This document shows, in pieces, positions 1-15,000 of a DNA stretch of 64,000 nt. Below the pieces are notes generated by a model. That model was not told where the DNA came from and did not search any database. It worked only from the letters and a program-made list of their open reading frames with translations. Where the stretch lies: the NCBI GenBank assembly GCA_013115135.1, contig JABANP010000074.1:105565-169564 (forward strand), written 5' to 3'. Every line of letters starts with the position of its first letter. Position 1 is the stretch's first letter. Origin of the DNA: Perkinsus olseni (lineage: Eukaryota; Perkinsozoa; Perkinsida; Perkinsidae). Made by a program: the position numbers and the translations under genes.

Positions 1-3232
<3,232 letters not shown>

Positions 3233-4560
3233 CTACTCGGGTGAAATCCCTTTGCGACGAGTAAAACCACCACTAGGATCGCCAAATTCTGATCATAACA
3301 TGGATTACATAATTTCAACAGTAGCCAAAATCGTATTTACGATCGGAGAAAATTTCTGAACATCCTTTTTATAAGGCCCTACCATTTATAAAGAAGATTC
3401 TTGGTCGGACGAGACGACCAATTTCATTATTCGACGAACTCAGTGAATAGAGGTTACACGAGAATAATAGAGCTTGAGAGCATAGATCAGCAGCACCCAG
3501 CATCGGGTGACGGTCGGACGCTGCTAGGCGTATCTTGGGCTGGGATTTCTTCGAGGTGCGCAAGATACCCCGCATGGAGGTATGCGAGGTGCTATGCGAT
3601 TGTGTACTCGGCTAACAGCGATATAATGGCAGTAGCTGTTGTAGAGTAGTGAAGTATCTTAGGTCGATCCCTGCGTTACTCAGAGTAACCCATCCTACAC
3701 GGTCCCTTCCCGGACCACTCTAGAGGATGCCCACGGCATTCCAGTAGTCTTCCATTGATACCAGAAGTCCGTCATTCAACAGAGGTGATGTTATTCGGTG
3801 TGAGTGTGGTATCATCAACTATCGACTGCTACTCGGGAAGAACGTAACTTCCGAAGTTACCAAGCTCAACTTCGTCTATTCAGAAACTAGCGTTAAGGTT
3901 TGACGCGTAGCTTCCACCATCAGAAAAGCACTGAGCGCTGCTCTGGTGTAATGAATACCCTCAGGGACTCTATGGCATAGTTAACTAGTATAGTTCGGGT
4001 TTCCAATTTCTTAATTATTAATCTAATCCTAATTCAATCCTAATTTCCTGATTTTATCAATTCTGGTATATTTCCTTAGTTTTTATGATTATTGCCGAAA
4101 AATAGTATTTGCAAGGGCATTAGTGATGGTTTTTGTAAAGTACTAATTGCTTCCCCCTGTACCTGGCAGTGGCCATTCTGCTGCTGCTCCCTTCATCCTC
4201 GCCTTTTTCCGCTACAGGCTGGCTTATCATAATGATATCCTTTATAAAGTTGATATTATGTTATATAAATGGTCGCATTGATGAAGTAAAATGACAAACA
4301 AATTGCGAAAATCCGGCGGAGCGATGCTCTGTTATGCGCATACTACTGCGCAGGAACGAAGGTGGTACAACATGACGATCGTACGCTGTAATTCTCGTCA
4401 CGAATAGCAACTTCACGTTGGAGTGATGATCTGGGGGTGCTACATAAGCCTTGTGTTGGGCCCAATAATCGTGCAGCTAACGAGCATTTAATAAACTTGG
4501 GGATATGTTATTTCTGTCACCTAGTTCATCTGGAGGTGTTATCTTTCTCCAACAGCTTAC
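3233..4560. other. No gene recognised
   Basis: Short open stretches only, with no frame that resembles a known domain. 3990-4130 is AT-rich. It may hold the 5' exons and promoter of the helicase gene, whose start codon was not found. Confidence 0.4.
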
Positions 4561-4568
4561 CATTCACG

Positions 4569-4679
4569 ATGGCGGTTCATTCCCGACCAGCTGAGGACCC
4601 CTCTGGCAGTGGATCTGATCCGGAGGGCCGTAGTGGCGACGAGGACGCCTGCACTCTGATTGAAATGCAGGGGTCCATG
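4569..4679 (+). CDS. Candidate first exon of an unknown protein
   Basis: ATG followed by an acidic, Ser/Gly-rich stretch (MAVHSRPAEDPSGSGSDPE) ending TLIEMQGSMIK before a GTAATG donor-like site. Composition looks coding. The LIEMQG string resembles the IELQG start of the Ctf8 family of clamp-loader subunits, and LENLGYID can be read about 70 nt downstream, but I found no splice that joins them in frame, so no function is assigned. Confidence 0.25.
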
Positions 4680-4974
4680 ATAAAGGTAATGATGAATTGG
4701 AGATCGATTGCATGGAAATTCGGGTCCGGCGAGGCTCGTCAGTACTCTCGAGAATTTGGGATATATTGATTGAAAAGTTGGATTCAACAAGCTCGAGTGA
4801 GGGACCCAAAAATCCTATTTTGTCGTAGAATTCATCGTTACACAACTGCCTCAACTGCGAAATATGAGTAATTTTTCTCGCTAGTAGTAGCCGTAATCAA
4901 TATAGATCCAGAACGGGATGTAATATTATGGCAATTATGGTTCGGTAGATGAATGTAATCTCGGCCGGATGGTA

Positions 4975-5050
4975 TCAGCCGGTATGAGAGTCATTGGGAA
5001 GAGATCTTAGTAACTTTCAGATCATCACGGCAAACAATAAGATCAATGCA
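4975..5050 (+). repeat. Dispersed element copy 1 (shared with 41840-41940)
   Basis: The order of short blocks (CCGGYATGA, GGAAGAGAT, TAACWA, ATCATYRCGG, GGCAAACAATRAG) matches the same-strand sequence at 41840-41940, which contains a B-box-like sequence on its minus strand. The B-box is degraded here. Probably a tRNA-related short interspersed element. Confidence 0.5.
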
Positions 5051-5149
5051 TGCCTCTACACCATTTCCAGGTCACTTAGTGAAACTCCAAAGCAATTCAG
5101 TCGGCACGCGAGACGCATCCGGATCGCCCCTCCTCCCCGCCTGGGGACT

Positions 5150-5205
5150 CCGGCCATGAGTTGCGGGACTCTCAGATCATCATGGCAAACGATGAGATGA
5201 CTACA
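5150..5205 (+). repeat. Dispersed element copy 2 (partial)
   Basis: CGGCCATGAG and CAGATCATCATGGCAAACGA repeat the end of the copy about 140 nt upstream (CAGATCATCACGGCAAACAA), with similar following bases. A tandem or nested partial duplicate. Confidence 0.5.
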
Positions 5206-5270
5206 TCCCTCAACATACCCACCAAAGGGCCGTCAAGAAGACACGTCTGGCGATATGCATAGTACTCACA

Positions 5271-5510
5271 CTAGCACGACGCTAAGATGTTCGGATATCC
5301 ACACCCACAATAGAATGCATTCTCGAGTACTCTGAGGAGGGACTTGGAAATCCGATCAGTCACGTCAATGGCTGTTGGCACTATCTTGATTGAAAACTCC
5401 GAATGCATCACTGCTAACTCTTGGAGTGGTACCTGATACCTCGACCTTTTCTCCTGTTCTTTACGCAACAGAGAGAGGATCACGCAGTATCGGTGATCTA
5501 GTAGTATCAT
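5271..5510 (-). CDS. Candidate exon of an unrecognised minus-strand gene
   Basis: Open frame with plausible protein composition (LSLLRKEQEKRSRYQVPLQ, then IVPTAIDVTDRISK), preceded by a TACTACTAG acceptor-like site and followed by a GTGTGAGT donor-like site. I do not recognise it. It could be an exon of a gene lying between the helicase and UBR genes, or chance. Confidence 0.3.
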   Translation of the reverse strand: MILLDHRYCVILSLLRKEQEKRSRYQVPLQELAVMHSEFSIKIVPTAIDVTDRISKSLLRVLENAFYCGCGYPNILASC

Positions 5511-5563
5511 AATATGGTATCAATAGCACTGTAGCATTGATCATGTCATCGTCCACTGGCAAT

Positions 5564-5752
5564 TCATGTGGCATAGTGGCTGCCTCATTCCTGCATGTGG
5601 CATAGTGGCTGCCTCATTCCTGCATGTGGCATAGTGGCTGCCTCATTCCTGCATGTGGCATAGTGGCTGCCTCATTCCTGCATGTGCCATAGTGGCTGCC
5701 TCATTCCTGCATGTGGCATAGTGGCTGCCTCATTCCTGCATGTGCCATAGTG
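5564..5752 (+). repeat. 29-bp minisatellite, about 6.5 copies
   Basis: Direct head-to-tail repeats of a 29-bp unit containing CATGTGGCATAGTGGCTGCC. Copies are identical apart from a recurrent G to C change (TGTGCCATAG) in the fifth and last copies. There is no spacer between units, so this is not a CRISPR array. It lies about 290 nt upstream of the first UBR exon I can identify, in an unidentified upstream intron or the promoter. Confidence 0.95.
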
Positions 5753-6040
5753 TCCTAATTATTGCATACTTTCTACATTACCGGGGTATATTAATCTAAG
5801 CTCGTAGGCACTGCACAAGGGCCTCGGACGTCCGGAGTGGATGGAAGAACAGCTGATTACCATGTAAGGGAGTTGGCCCGTTTCGAAGTCTTATTGCCCC
5901 TCTCGGATTCATTGCTAGTGGAAAGGTTGCGAGCAGGCAGTTTTATCGCAGCAAATACGATCTTGTTATAGATTGTCATTTCTCAAGTTCGCTTCAATTT
6001 CCTGGATCGAGTAGCGCATCATTCTGGTTACGAATCGCAG

Positions 6041-9000
6041 GTATGAAGCTTTCATCAACGCCCCGGCTTCGACGTTGGATAAGAGTTCGGAAGATGCCGC
6101 GGATCCCCAAGCTCAGCGATTGCAGCACTATCTGGATACAGTCCTTTACAGTAAGTGCATGCGTGCAGCTTATACCACTCCATAGGTGAATCGTAACAGG
6201 TTTGGCGCCTGTTAGCGGAGGAGAGTGCAGTGGGGCGTCTAAAGAGAATTGCTCCGACCTTATCGACGCGGCGGCGAAATGGTATGATGGGTGGCCCGTG
6301 GGATTCGAACCGAGGACCAGACGGTTGCTTGTCAGGTGTGAATCCCTACCGAGCAGTAAAGGCGCTAAATGCCGCTGTGATTCAGTCTGGTACGGTCGGG
6401 AGGCAGATATCGTGTGAATCAAATTTGGCATTTTCGAAGTCCTTCGCAGCTCGCTTCAGGATCGCTCTGGACGAATCGGAATCGGGATGATTGTATTAGA
6501 GCGCATTGTAGATTTGTCCCGCACCCAGGTTCGATTCCCGCAGCCGTCATTTTGACTTCAGGTACGTCGCCGATGGCCGTGAGACCATCGCCTATGGATG
6601 CAAAACCTGTGGATTGAGTAAGTGTATCGACTGGTCCGGTTGAACAATTGAATCTGTTGCTGTTGTTCTTGGCAGGTTCGGCGTCGTGTATCTGTGTTGC
6701 TTGCTTCGACGAGGGGGACCATGAAGGCCACGACTTCTTCATATCAAGGTAGGTCTGAAAAAGTCTATGTCGCTCGACGAAATTTGTCACGTGGTAGGGT
6801 CAATGCGGTAAATGAACTGACTAGCACTTCACCGGACTTATGAGAGAATGCGTGCTAGTGAACTCTGGCAGAGTCGTCACTTCTGTTTGATAATGTGTAG
6901 TCCAGCGTCTCCGGTCAGGTCGGATTACGGCTGCTGTGACTGTGGTGATGCATATGCTTGGAAACCTCAAGGCTTCTGTCGTCGCCACACGGGACCCTTG
7001 CCTGATGTGGATCCAGCTGATGGGCTCCCTACCCTCACCAGATCGATATTAACATCGGCGATTGGTAGGGGGATGGGTACCTTGTTGTGTAGGAGCATGG
7101 TGTTGATGCGGAACTGGATCAGCTTCCCGAGGTCGCGGGTTCGAATCCTGCCGGCGTCATTAGCTACGGGTTATTATTCCCGGCGCACTCCATGTCCTTC
7201 TCTCTCAGGTGTGGTCTGTGGCATTCTGTTAGAAATGATACACGAGACCATGACTGTGAAGGACTCGTTAAAGGCAGGGACGCCGAAGTGAGTCTGCCGA
7301 TTCACCTCAGCAGCAGTTGTAGGGCACCTTTACTGCCTCAGCCTCCCTCCCTTCGACATCAGAGCCCGACTGCCCATAATGGACGGGCAAATATCCATCA
7401 TACTGCAGTGGATGATGGACCTGTCCACACTGCATGATGGGCTGCGGCGATGCACAGCAAAGGCCATTCTACAGTCACCTGCTCTCAGGCTGGATAAGGC
7501 GACAAATCGACTGGTGAGAGAATATTGAGCCTTTCCCTTGCTGCATTGTTGGAGAGACGCGCAGCTCATTATTGATTTTATTCGAGCCAAGTGCAACATG
7601 TGTCGAAGCCAGCAACTTAGTTCGGCGTTTCCGGATCGTGGTCTCAGACCGCGATACCACCGCGTCCCGCGGTGGGAGAGCGTACAGCATTCCAATTTTT
7701 CGATTCTACTAGTAGTTCACATTTCCTCATCGCTGGTCCAGATTCCTTTCGATACGGAGACACCAGCTACTACCCCGTCCACAATCATTGAGGCTTTGCT
7801 CACTAGTCTGCACAGACTGGGGACGAAGGGGAGGAAAGCCCTCACTAATTTTATAGTTGATCAAATGCTTGATTTAACGTACGTGAAGGGAAGCTAATTC
7901 TCATCCTCCTCGATCCACGATTGCCATCAGTTCTGATTAATGTCGTACAGCTTGTGGATCACAAGTAAATCACAAGTTGTGATAGTCGTGAACTTTGGAA
8001 TCACACCCGATGTCCGGTCCTTGGACTGCGTTAGAAGCATGAGACTCGGTGACAGTCGAAACTGTTTGTAGCTGGATATGGACTGAGTTCTTTTTTCATA
8101 GGTTCAAACACGATTTCTCAATACTTTTTGTACGCCTGTATCACGACTTGGCCTTAGCGAGAACCAGCCCAGCTCGGGAGGTAGCATTTCCTTGCTGTGA
8201 TAGGTCGTCGGCTCGATTCCTGCCGGGTGCATTCTGTGCCTCTCAGGCTGGCCTGGGATCTGAGGACCCGTCTGCCGCTGCCGAGATACAGCGACATAGC
8301 GAGCTGGGGGACTTCACATGTCAGATGTTCACCCGCAAGGATGTTACTGTTATGTTGGCTACTGAGTAAGCGATCGAAATTTATGGTAGGGAAGGACGAT
8401 AAAGAAGTTGATAATTTCGTGGGAGAGTCGGCAAAATGCAGGTGCCATTCGTCGTAGTGACCCTGCCATTTCGCGAGTCCTGTGTGGAGGGCATGGGGCC
8501 ACGGTTTTAACTCCAAGCCTTGGATGGTACACCAAACGTTTGAGTCTAAGCCTTAGACTCTAAGGTTTGGTGTGCCCACCGCGCGTTCGGAAATTAGAGA
8601 ATAGTTCTTTTGAAAATTTTACCTTGCGGATTGAAAATTTCGATTCGAAAGCATTACAGCGTGTCTGAAATCTCTATACTGTCAGGTATGACGTGCTCGG
8701 CACTATCCTTCGGACTGCACGAGACATGCTGATGCGAGCTGTCATTCAGGAAGAAGGTAGGTGACCTGTAGGGGATGGTAGAAACAGGCGGATGAAATTA
8801 GTCATCGAGGTTTCATGGGATAGTTCGCCGTCGAGGGAGAAATATCTTCTGTACTCGACCGCCGAAGGATATTTCCTGCTCCAGGTACTGGCGGCATGTA
8901 TCGGGGTGTTGACGTTAGACACGCTGTCATCAAGAAGCATGAGCTCACTCAATGCACTATGGACCTACTCTACGTTCTGGATCATGACGAGGTGAGGCAG

Positions 9001-12000
9001 TCATCGCACAATGGATCACAATGAACACAAGGCGATGGCGCAAAGTCACCGTCATCTCAAATTCACCATTGCTTCGCAGCTCATTATCGAAACATACCCT
9101 AACGGTGTAGTCTCGCCAAGTTGCCATCCACGTCATGGGCTTGCCGACGCCTCCTTTCACATCGACTAGGCTGCCTCCAGCCGGCGGTCTAGGACCGCTA
9201 AGTAGGACTCATTCTGTCACGAGACGGAGTGAAAGAGCCGGCTCTGCGAAGCAGCCGGAACCCGCCCCGGCCTGAAGACCTCGTTGCAAAGCCTATGCAG
9301 TAATGTTATGGCCCATACTCATGGGTATGGCTCCCGGGCTAAGGAAAAAAAGCACCGTGCCCATCGTACCAGTGTAACTGTTGGTCAAGCTCGTGCCGTG
9401 ACAGCAACTGAGTTTGTGCGGCGGGTCCAACTCTCAGCGGCTCTTGAGCACTCTCTGCTTTTGAGGAGAGAGCTCTCGGGAGCACTCTCTGCTCTTGAGG
9501 GTCCAAGCCACTGCGGCTTGGAGCCCACTCCCAGTTGGAGCGTATACTGGGCCGCTGCCCGCTGATAACGAGGTAGCAGGCAATCTCGCGTTCGGGTTCG
9601 GGACCCGAACTTCGGGTTCCATCTTCCGATCACTGTTCAACTTCCCTCCGTCAGAGCTGCGCATTCTGACTTCCGGGGTGCTTAGTATTCATGTGCTCCT
9701 GTTGAGATCCGCTAGCGACAAAGTGTACCGACCGATATGCAGTTGCCCTGGCTTCAACGCTTTTCTACAGTGTTATCGCTGTGTCATCATCGACGCGGTC
9801 GTTGGGAAACGTCACCAGCGGCCATTACTCATCATTCGTGCCGTTTCGTGCGGTCCGCACGAGCACCCCGTCCGGGACGAGGTGCCCGGTTTGAACTGAT
9901 GATGTGACTGATGATGTGACTGATGAAGTGGGCCATCAAGAGCTAATTCGTCTCGAAGATCACAAACGGGTCATGTAAAGCGGAGTGCCGCGACTGGTGC
10001 ACACTATGGGGTGGTGCTTCTCATTAGTGCTGCCGCACCGATATTATTAGTTATGGCACTGAATTACACTAGTACTTCCAATTTTTTAAAGGCTCTTTCA
10101 TGTAGGGTGTGCCAGGGTCTTACTGATCATCCTGTACGCGTGCATCACACTGTGATGCGATGATCACAGTCACTGGTTTGTGTTCTCACCACAAGCTTGG
10201 ATACCTGCATTCGAGGAATCACTCACATTCGTGCGCCTTCTTTGAGAATTCCCACACCACCGCCTACGCCTGTGAAAAGTTGAGAAGGCGCACAGGTTAC
10301 ACGGCTCCGCTGACCGCCAAAAAATCGCGACACGACTAGTCTAGTAGCACTAGATAAGTGAACTCGCAGACTCGGCTGAAGCAGCCTAGCCGATGTTTCT
10401 AGGCTTGACTGAGCGCGAAGGGAAAACCCTATCCTTGTTGATTGTTTCGAGTAGCCGCTCATGCAAAGATCGTTGTAGAATGACCGGCAGCCACTTTGTT
10501 TGGGTTTGCCATGGTGGCGCGGTGGCACTGTTCGAGTCTTGACTGACGTCTTCGTGCTAGGTCCATGAAGTTATCATGCGAGATGATGGCAAAATTATGA
10601 AAGAGTAGTGAGCCTGCGTCACTCTTCCCCGCCTCGAATGGTTTATTCACAGGATTGTCATGCCTGGCTGGTGTGAGATGTTAAAGTTGGCGCAGTACTG
10701 CTACGCTCATAAAGTGCAGAGAGGAGATCATGTCGAGTAAGCTTCACCGGTACTCTTAAATGTCTATGGACAGTCGCAAAATATACACAAAAATGATAGA
10801 GTAATTTTCGTTGTGCATTTGGGGATTTTACGGGGTGATTTTCTGAAGTTTGCGTCTCCCATCGTCGCTCTGTGATTTTTATCAGGAACTGTCTGAGGTC
10901 GAATTGGATAGTGTCATGAGTCGCATGTGAACATCCTTCTGTTGTTCATAGGTTCTCCGATCCCGAGTGGACCGGCGCTTTGTCCCTCCACAACGATGCT
11001 GTCAGTCACTCCTGGTTGATCGTCGATATAATATACCAGTAGGTTTGCGCATGCGTGCAGATTGAGATGTCCGTGGCATAGCTTATAGTTGAATTCTCGA
11101 TGGCTGAATGGGAACTTGGTGCCAAGACTAATTGCGGTTGAATGGGTGCTCAGTGAATTCATCGCCTTTGAATGAGTAATACGACTCACAGTTCGGGGCG
11201 ATACCCAAGCTGACGAAGCTCGGGTCAGTGGTTTCTCATACCGTGAATTGAACAGAAACGTAGTCAACCCGTCGTAGACACACGTTGTTGAGTGAGCTGT
11301 CTCTTCGTTTACTGTGGATATCAGTTACGGTTCCGCACAGTTGTGTGGTGACCTCTTGCTGCAAGTTCGAGAGGCGCTTATTGACTGGGAGACTAGACTG
11401 GCCCCTGGGGTTGGAGCCATTGGGGCTCTCTCGTCCGCTGAAAGTAAGGGGATCGTTGACAGATCTACACGGGGCGGCAGAATGTCCACAATTTTGCAGT
11501 CTTCGATCGGACGGGCGGCGATGCCCTGAATTGGTATACTACTGTCATATCGTGTTGTAGCTGTATATGGTTTGAAGTGCTCTGTAGCGTGGAGGTTATT
11601 CCACCGATTTGAAACGATTTTTCATATCCACCTATTCCTTTCGTCACTTTGACCATTGTCGCCGCCTAGCATCGTCGTTTGCTCAACCCTCTCGGCTTCT
11701 CTGAGTATCATTTTCCGACCAGGTACTTTACCGTCACCATTCACCTGGTCTGAGGGTCGGGATCTGCTCCCCAAGATGGTGGTTGCCTCGAGGCGATGGG
11801 ATAGCGGGAAGGACTTGTGCTCGATGCACGTATCTTTGTCGAGGCTGTATGTTGCGCTTCATACGCTCACACTACACAAGTAAGATATGCTCTATTGCGC
11901 ACGCGGAAGATTCTCCCTTGACACAGGTTTGGCCTGAGCTGTGTGCCTGCTCAACTTCGTGGTGATGATGATGTTGAGATAGTGCGGTTGCTGGAGTTCC

Positions 12001-15000
12001 CTCTGAGGGCGCTGGTTCAGCACGAGGAAGTTTGCAGCGGGCTGTGGATAAGAAATGGTAAGCAGGGTGGCAGGGATGACTTGGTTAATCTTGAACTCTT
12101 GCGATTTCCTAATGAAATGTTTCTTCTCGTGATTACTAGTATTGGAGTAGGTTCGTTAGTAGAGCGCTTCAGAGAGGTCTCCCCTCGGATTTGTCGGATG
12201 ACTATGGGAGAAGCATCGCAGGGGCCTTAGCAAATCTTGAACTCTTGCGGTTTCCTAACTAATGTTCCGCGATCTCCTATCTTAGCCGGAGTACTTCTGC
12301 CCTTAGGTGATGCCGTACGCTCTGAGCACGAGTTCTATGTAGCCAACTACTTCCATCACGCGTTCGCTGATCTTGACCTCCTCGCCGTCCTCCTCACCAG
12401 CAAGCTTTGCCATGACTCTGGAAGATTCATAAAGTGAGCTTCAAGTCTGCCATTCCGATTCGGGATCGTTGAACAGAACACTGTGTGGGGTCGCGGGGCC
12501 AGCGGGGCGTCAAGCTGGCCAAGGCTTTCTTGCTTTCAACCCTGCTTGACTCTTTCGATTCAGCTAGCCTATCCGCCAGGAATATACAGCCTCGGCTCTC
12601 GGGCTAGCGGAAAGTACTCGTCTTGTAGAGTTTGCTTCAGTGCAGTATCCAGAAAATTTTGAAACGGTTGATCGATTTTGAGTCAAAAACTTTTTTATTG
12701 TGAATCAGACACTTGTTGTCGGCATTTGGAATCCGACCGACCGTGGCCTGGTGTGAACATATCCCTCCAACAAGCTCATCCTCGGTTGAAGAGGGCGAAA
12801 GATACGTCAAGAAGCTGTGCTGTGTGGTCAAGGTACGCTTCGAGAGGGATTCCTTCTCGTCTGTGCTGTTCAGTGTAATCGATCGTCTTGGCGAGCGCTG
12901 TTGTGATTCTCAGATTCTCTGTGCTTTGGTATCGTCGTATGCATCGGGTACCACGGATAGTGAGGGAAAGCAGTACACGGAAGTGACTTCGAGGCAGCAT
13001 CTGAGGCAGCGGTTGGCTGCTGCTGGGCAACTCACGTAGGCTTAGGCGCCCAAGGGGCATTGGCTCCGAAAACTCACACCACCGCATTCGTTTTTAATGC
13101 TTCAACAAATTCGGAATTTTTGTGGTTGAATTGAACTGATGATTTTTCTCCCCTTCGCAACTGTCGATCGATGGACAGTGCCGGGCGAGTCGGTCCTCCG
13201 TCGTCTCTCGGGAAAGCATCGCGAGACGCCGTGTGAGTTGATGGTGTCGAGATAATCGCTGAGGAGGTTCTCAGAATGTTATGGTACTCAGGATGTCATA
13301 CGCAAGAGATCCTCGCCTCGACAAATTTACCAATACCTTGGCGGTAACGGATGCTGAGCTGTTGCAAGAGAATCTTGCATCCGTGGCGAAGACAGAAATG
13401 GAAGATACTAAGAATACTGCTGGGCAACGCAGTGAGTTGAGGGGGCGAAGAGATGGTATCAATACCGGCAATAGAGATTCTGATCACAGGCTCGTATACG
13501 CTGAGGGAAGACCAGTGGGGCCTCGTGGACTTGCTGCACCCCACTTGGGTATGGAGAGAACAGCAGGATGTAGAGGAAAGACTGGTGAGAGGGGGAGAGT
13601 TGTGGTGGTGGTGACATTTTATTGCACCAACAATTTGAATTACAGTGCGACGAGTTTTCGGTCATCTCGAGAGCATCACCGAGCCGATAATGAGAACAAG
13701 TATTTCCAGAATTCTTGGATCTTTTCCCCGTAGCATTTTTGGTATTTTCCGCGATTCTCCTCCGTGGGTTGAGCTCGATCGCAGTCGCGTGAAGTGGGGT
13801 CTGTGTTTTGTTGGCGCAACTTCGGTGTATTGAGCAGAATACATCATCAGGAAAACCGTCTAGGCATCGACACTTTCCTACGCACGCTTTTTTACATGAG
13901 GCTGTAGATCCTGTTTGGAGGGTCGTCATCGTGACTACGGTCGAGTTGGGATACTGCTTTATCTGTTCCCAGATTGCCCACTTGAAGCGAGAGCATCGAA
14001 CACTCACTGAGTGGTGGTTCGAGGATGTTATTTATAATCATGATCGGGCCAAGGTGAGGAGGCAACCAGATGGAGATTGCTGAGGGCATCTGAGAGAAGC
14101 TCGGTCAAGCTCACCCCTCCGTGACTCACTTCTCGTGTTTCTTATATTCGAATTGTCGGAGTACTGTGCTGACGTTTGACTTGTACGCTTGCATCGCTTC
14201 GCCTCTTCTCAGGTCCACAAAGATCTGCGGGATCGATCGCTTCGGCTGGCTCGAGCTCCCGAGTTCCTGGCGATATGCTTCATTGGTCTTCTTGCTGTGA
14301 AGTGAGCACGGAGCACTCCGGGAAATTTCGCGCGCCGCGAAATTATTTGGTGTGTTTTTAGGGTTGGACTCTTCGATACATTGGGTGGTGACCAGCGACT
14401 TCTGCATCTGATACTGCATCTGCTACTAAGACTTATCACTGTGTCTCTTGGCGTTGAGGAAGTTCAAGAGTCGCAAGATGAGCAAGTTGAATGTATGGAG
14501 GATGAAGCTGAGGCAAGTCTATTTTCTCAAGGGGGAGGCACTGATGCCCGTTTTGATGGCGTTCCTGTTCTTCCTCAGTCCTCGACCTCGTCATACAAGT
14601 TTCAGGCGTTTACTGTGCCCCAGTTGGCGAGTCGATTCCGCTCTGTCCGAGCTGAATCTGCTACAGGTGGGAGTTCCGTTTGTTATGGTACGGATGTGAG
14701 CCAATGTGCATCATGGTTTGTAATTGGAGTAGGAAAGGAGAGATCCTACAATATAACTGCAATGAGAGAGAGCACTATACTCACGGTGATTGAGAGAGCG
14801 CAACGATTCGTTGCAGTTATATTGTAGGATCTCTCCTTTCCTACTCCGCTTTGGTTTTTCGGCCTCCTGGGTTATTGAATGATCACCCGAGCAACCTTGT
14901 AAACTTTAGAAAATACCAATGGTCCTGCTTTGAATACGAGAAAATGATCTCTGCGAAGGGAGGGGAGTTGAACTTCGCATGGTCGATCAGATAACATAGC

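Noticed and set aside
4569..4760. Ctf8 homologue
   Set aside because: Only the short LIEMQG string matches, and no in-frame splice to a downstream Ctf8-like segment was found.
5564..5752. CRISPR-like array
   Set aside because: Units are contiguous with no spacers, and the genome is eukaryotic.
9590..9620. GTTCGGGACCCGAAC hairpin as a T-arm
   Set aside because: The loop is far too short for a T-loop, and there is no B-box consensus; a simple palindrome.
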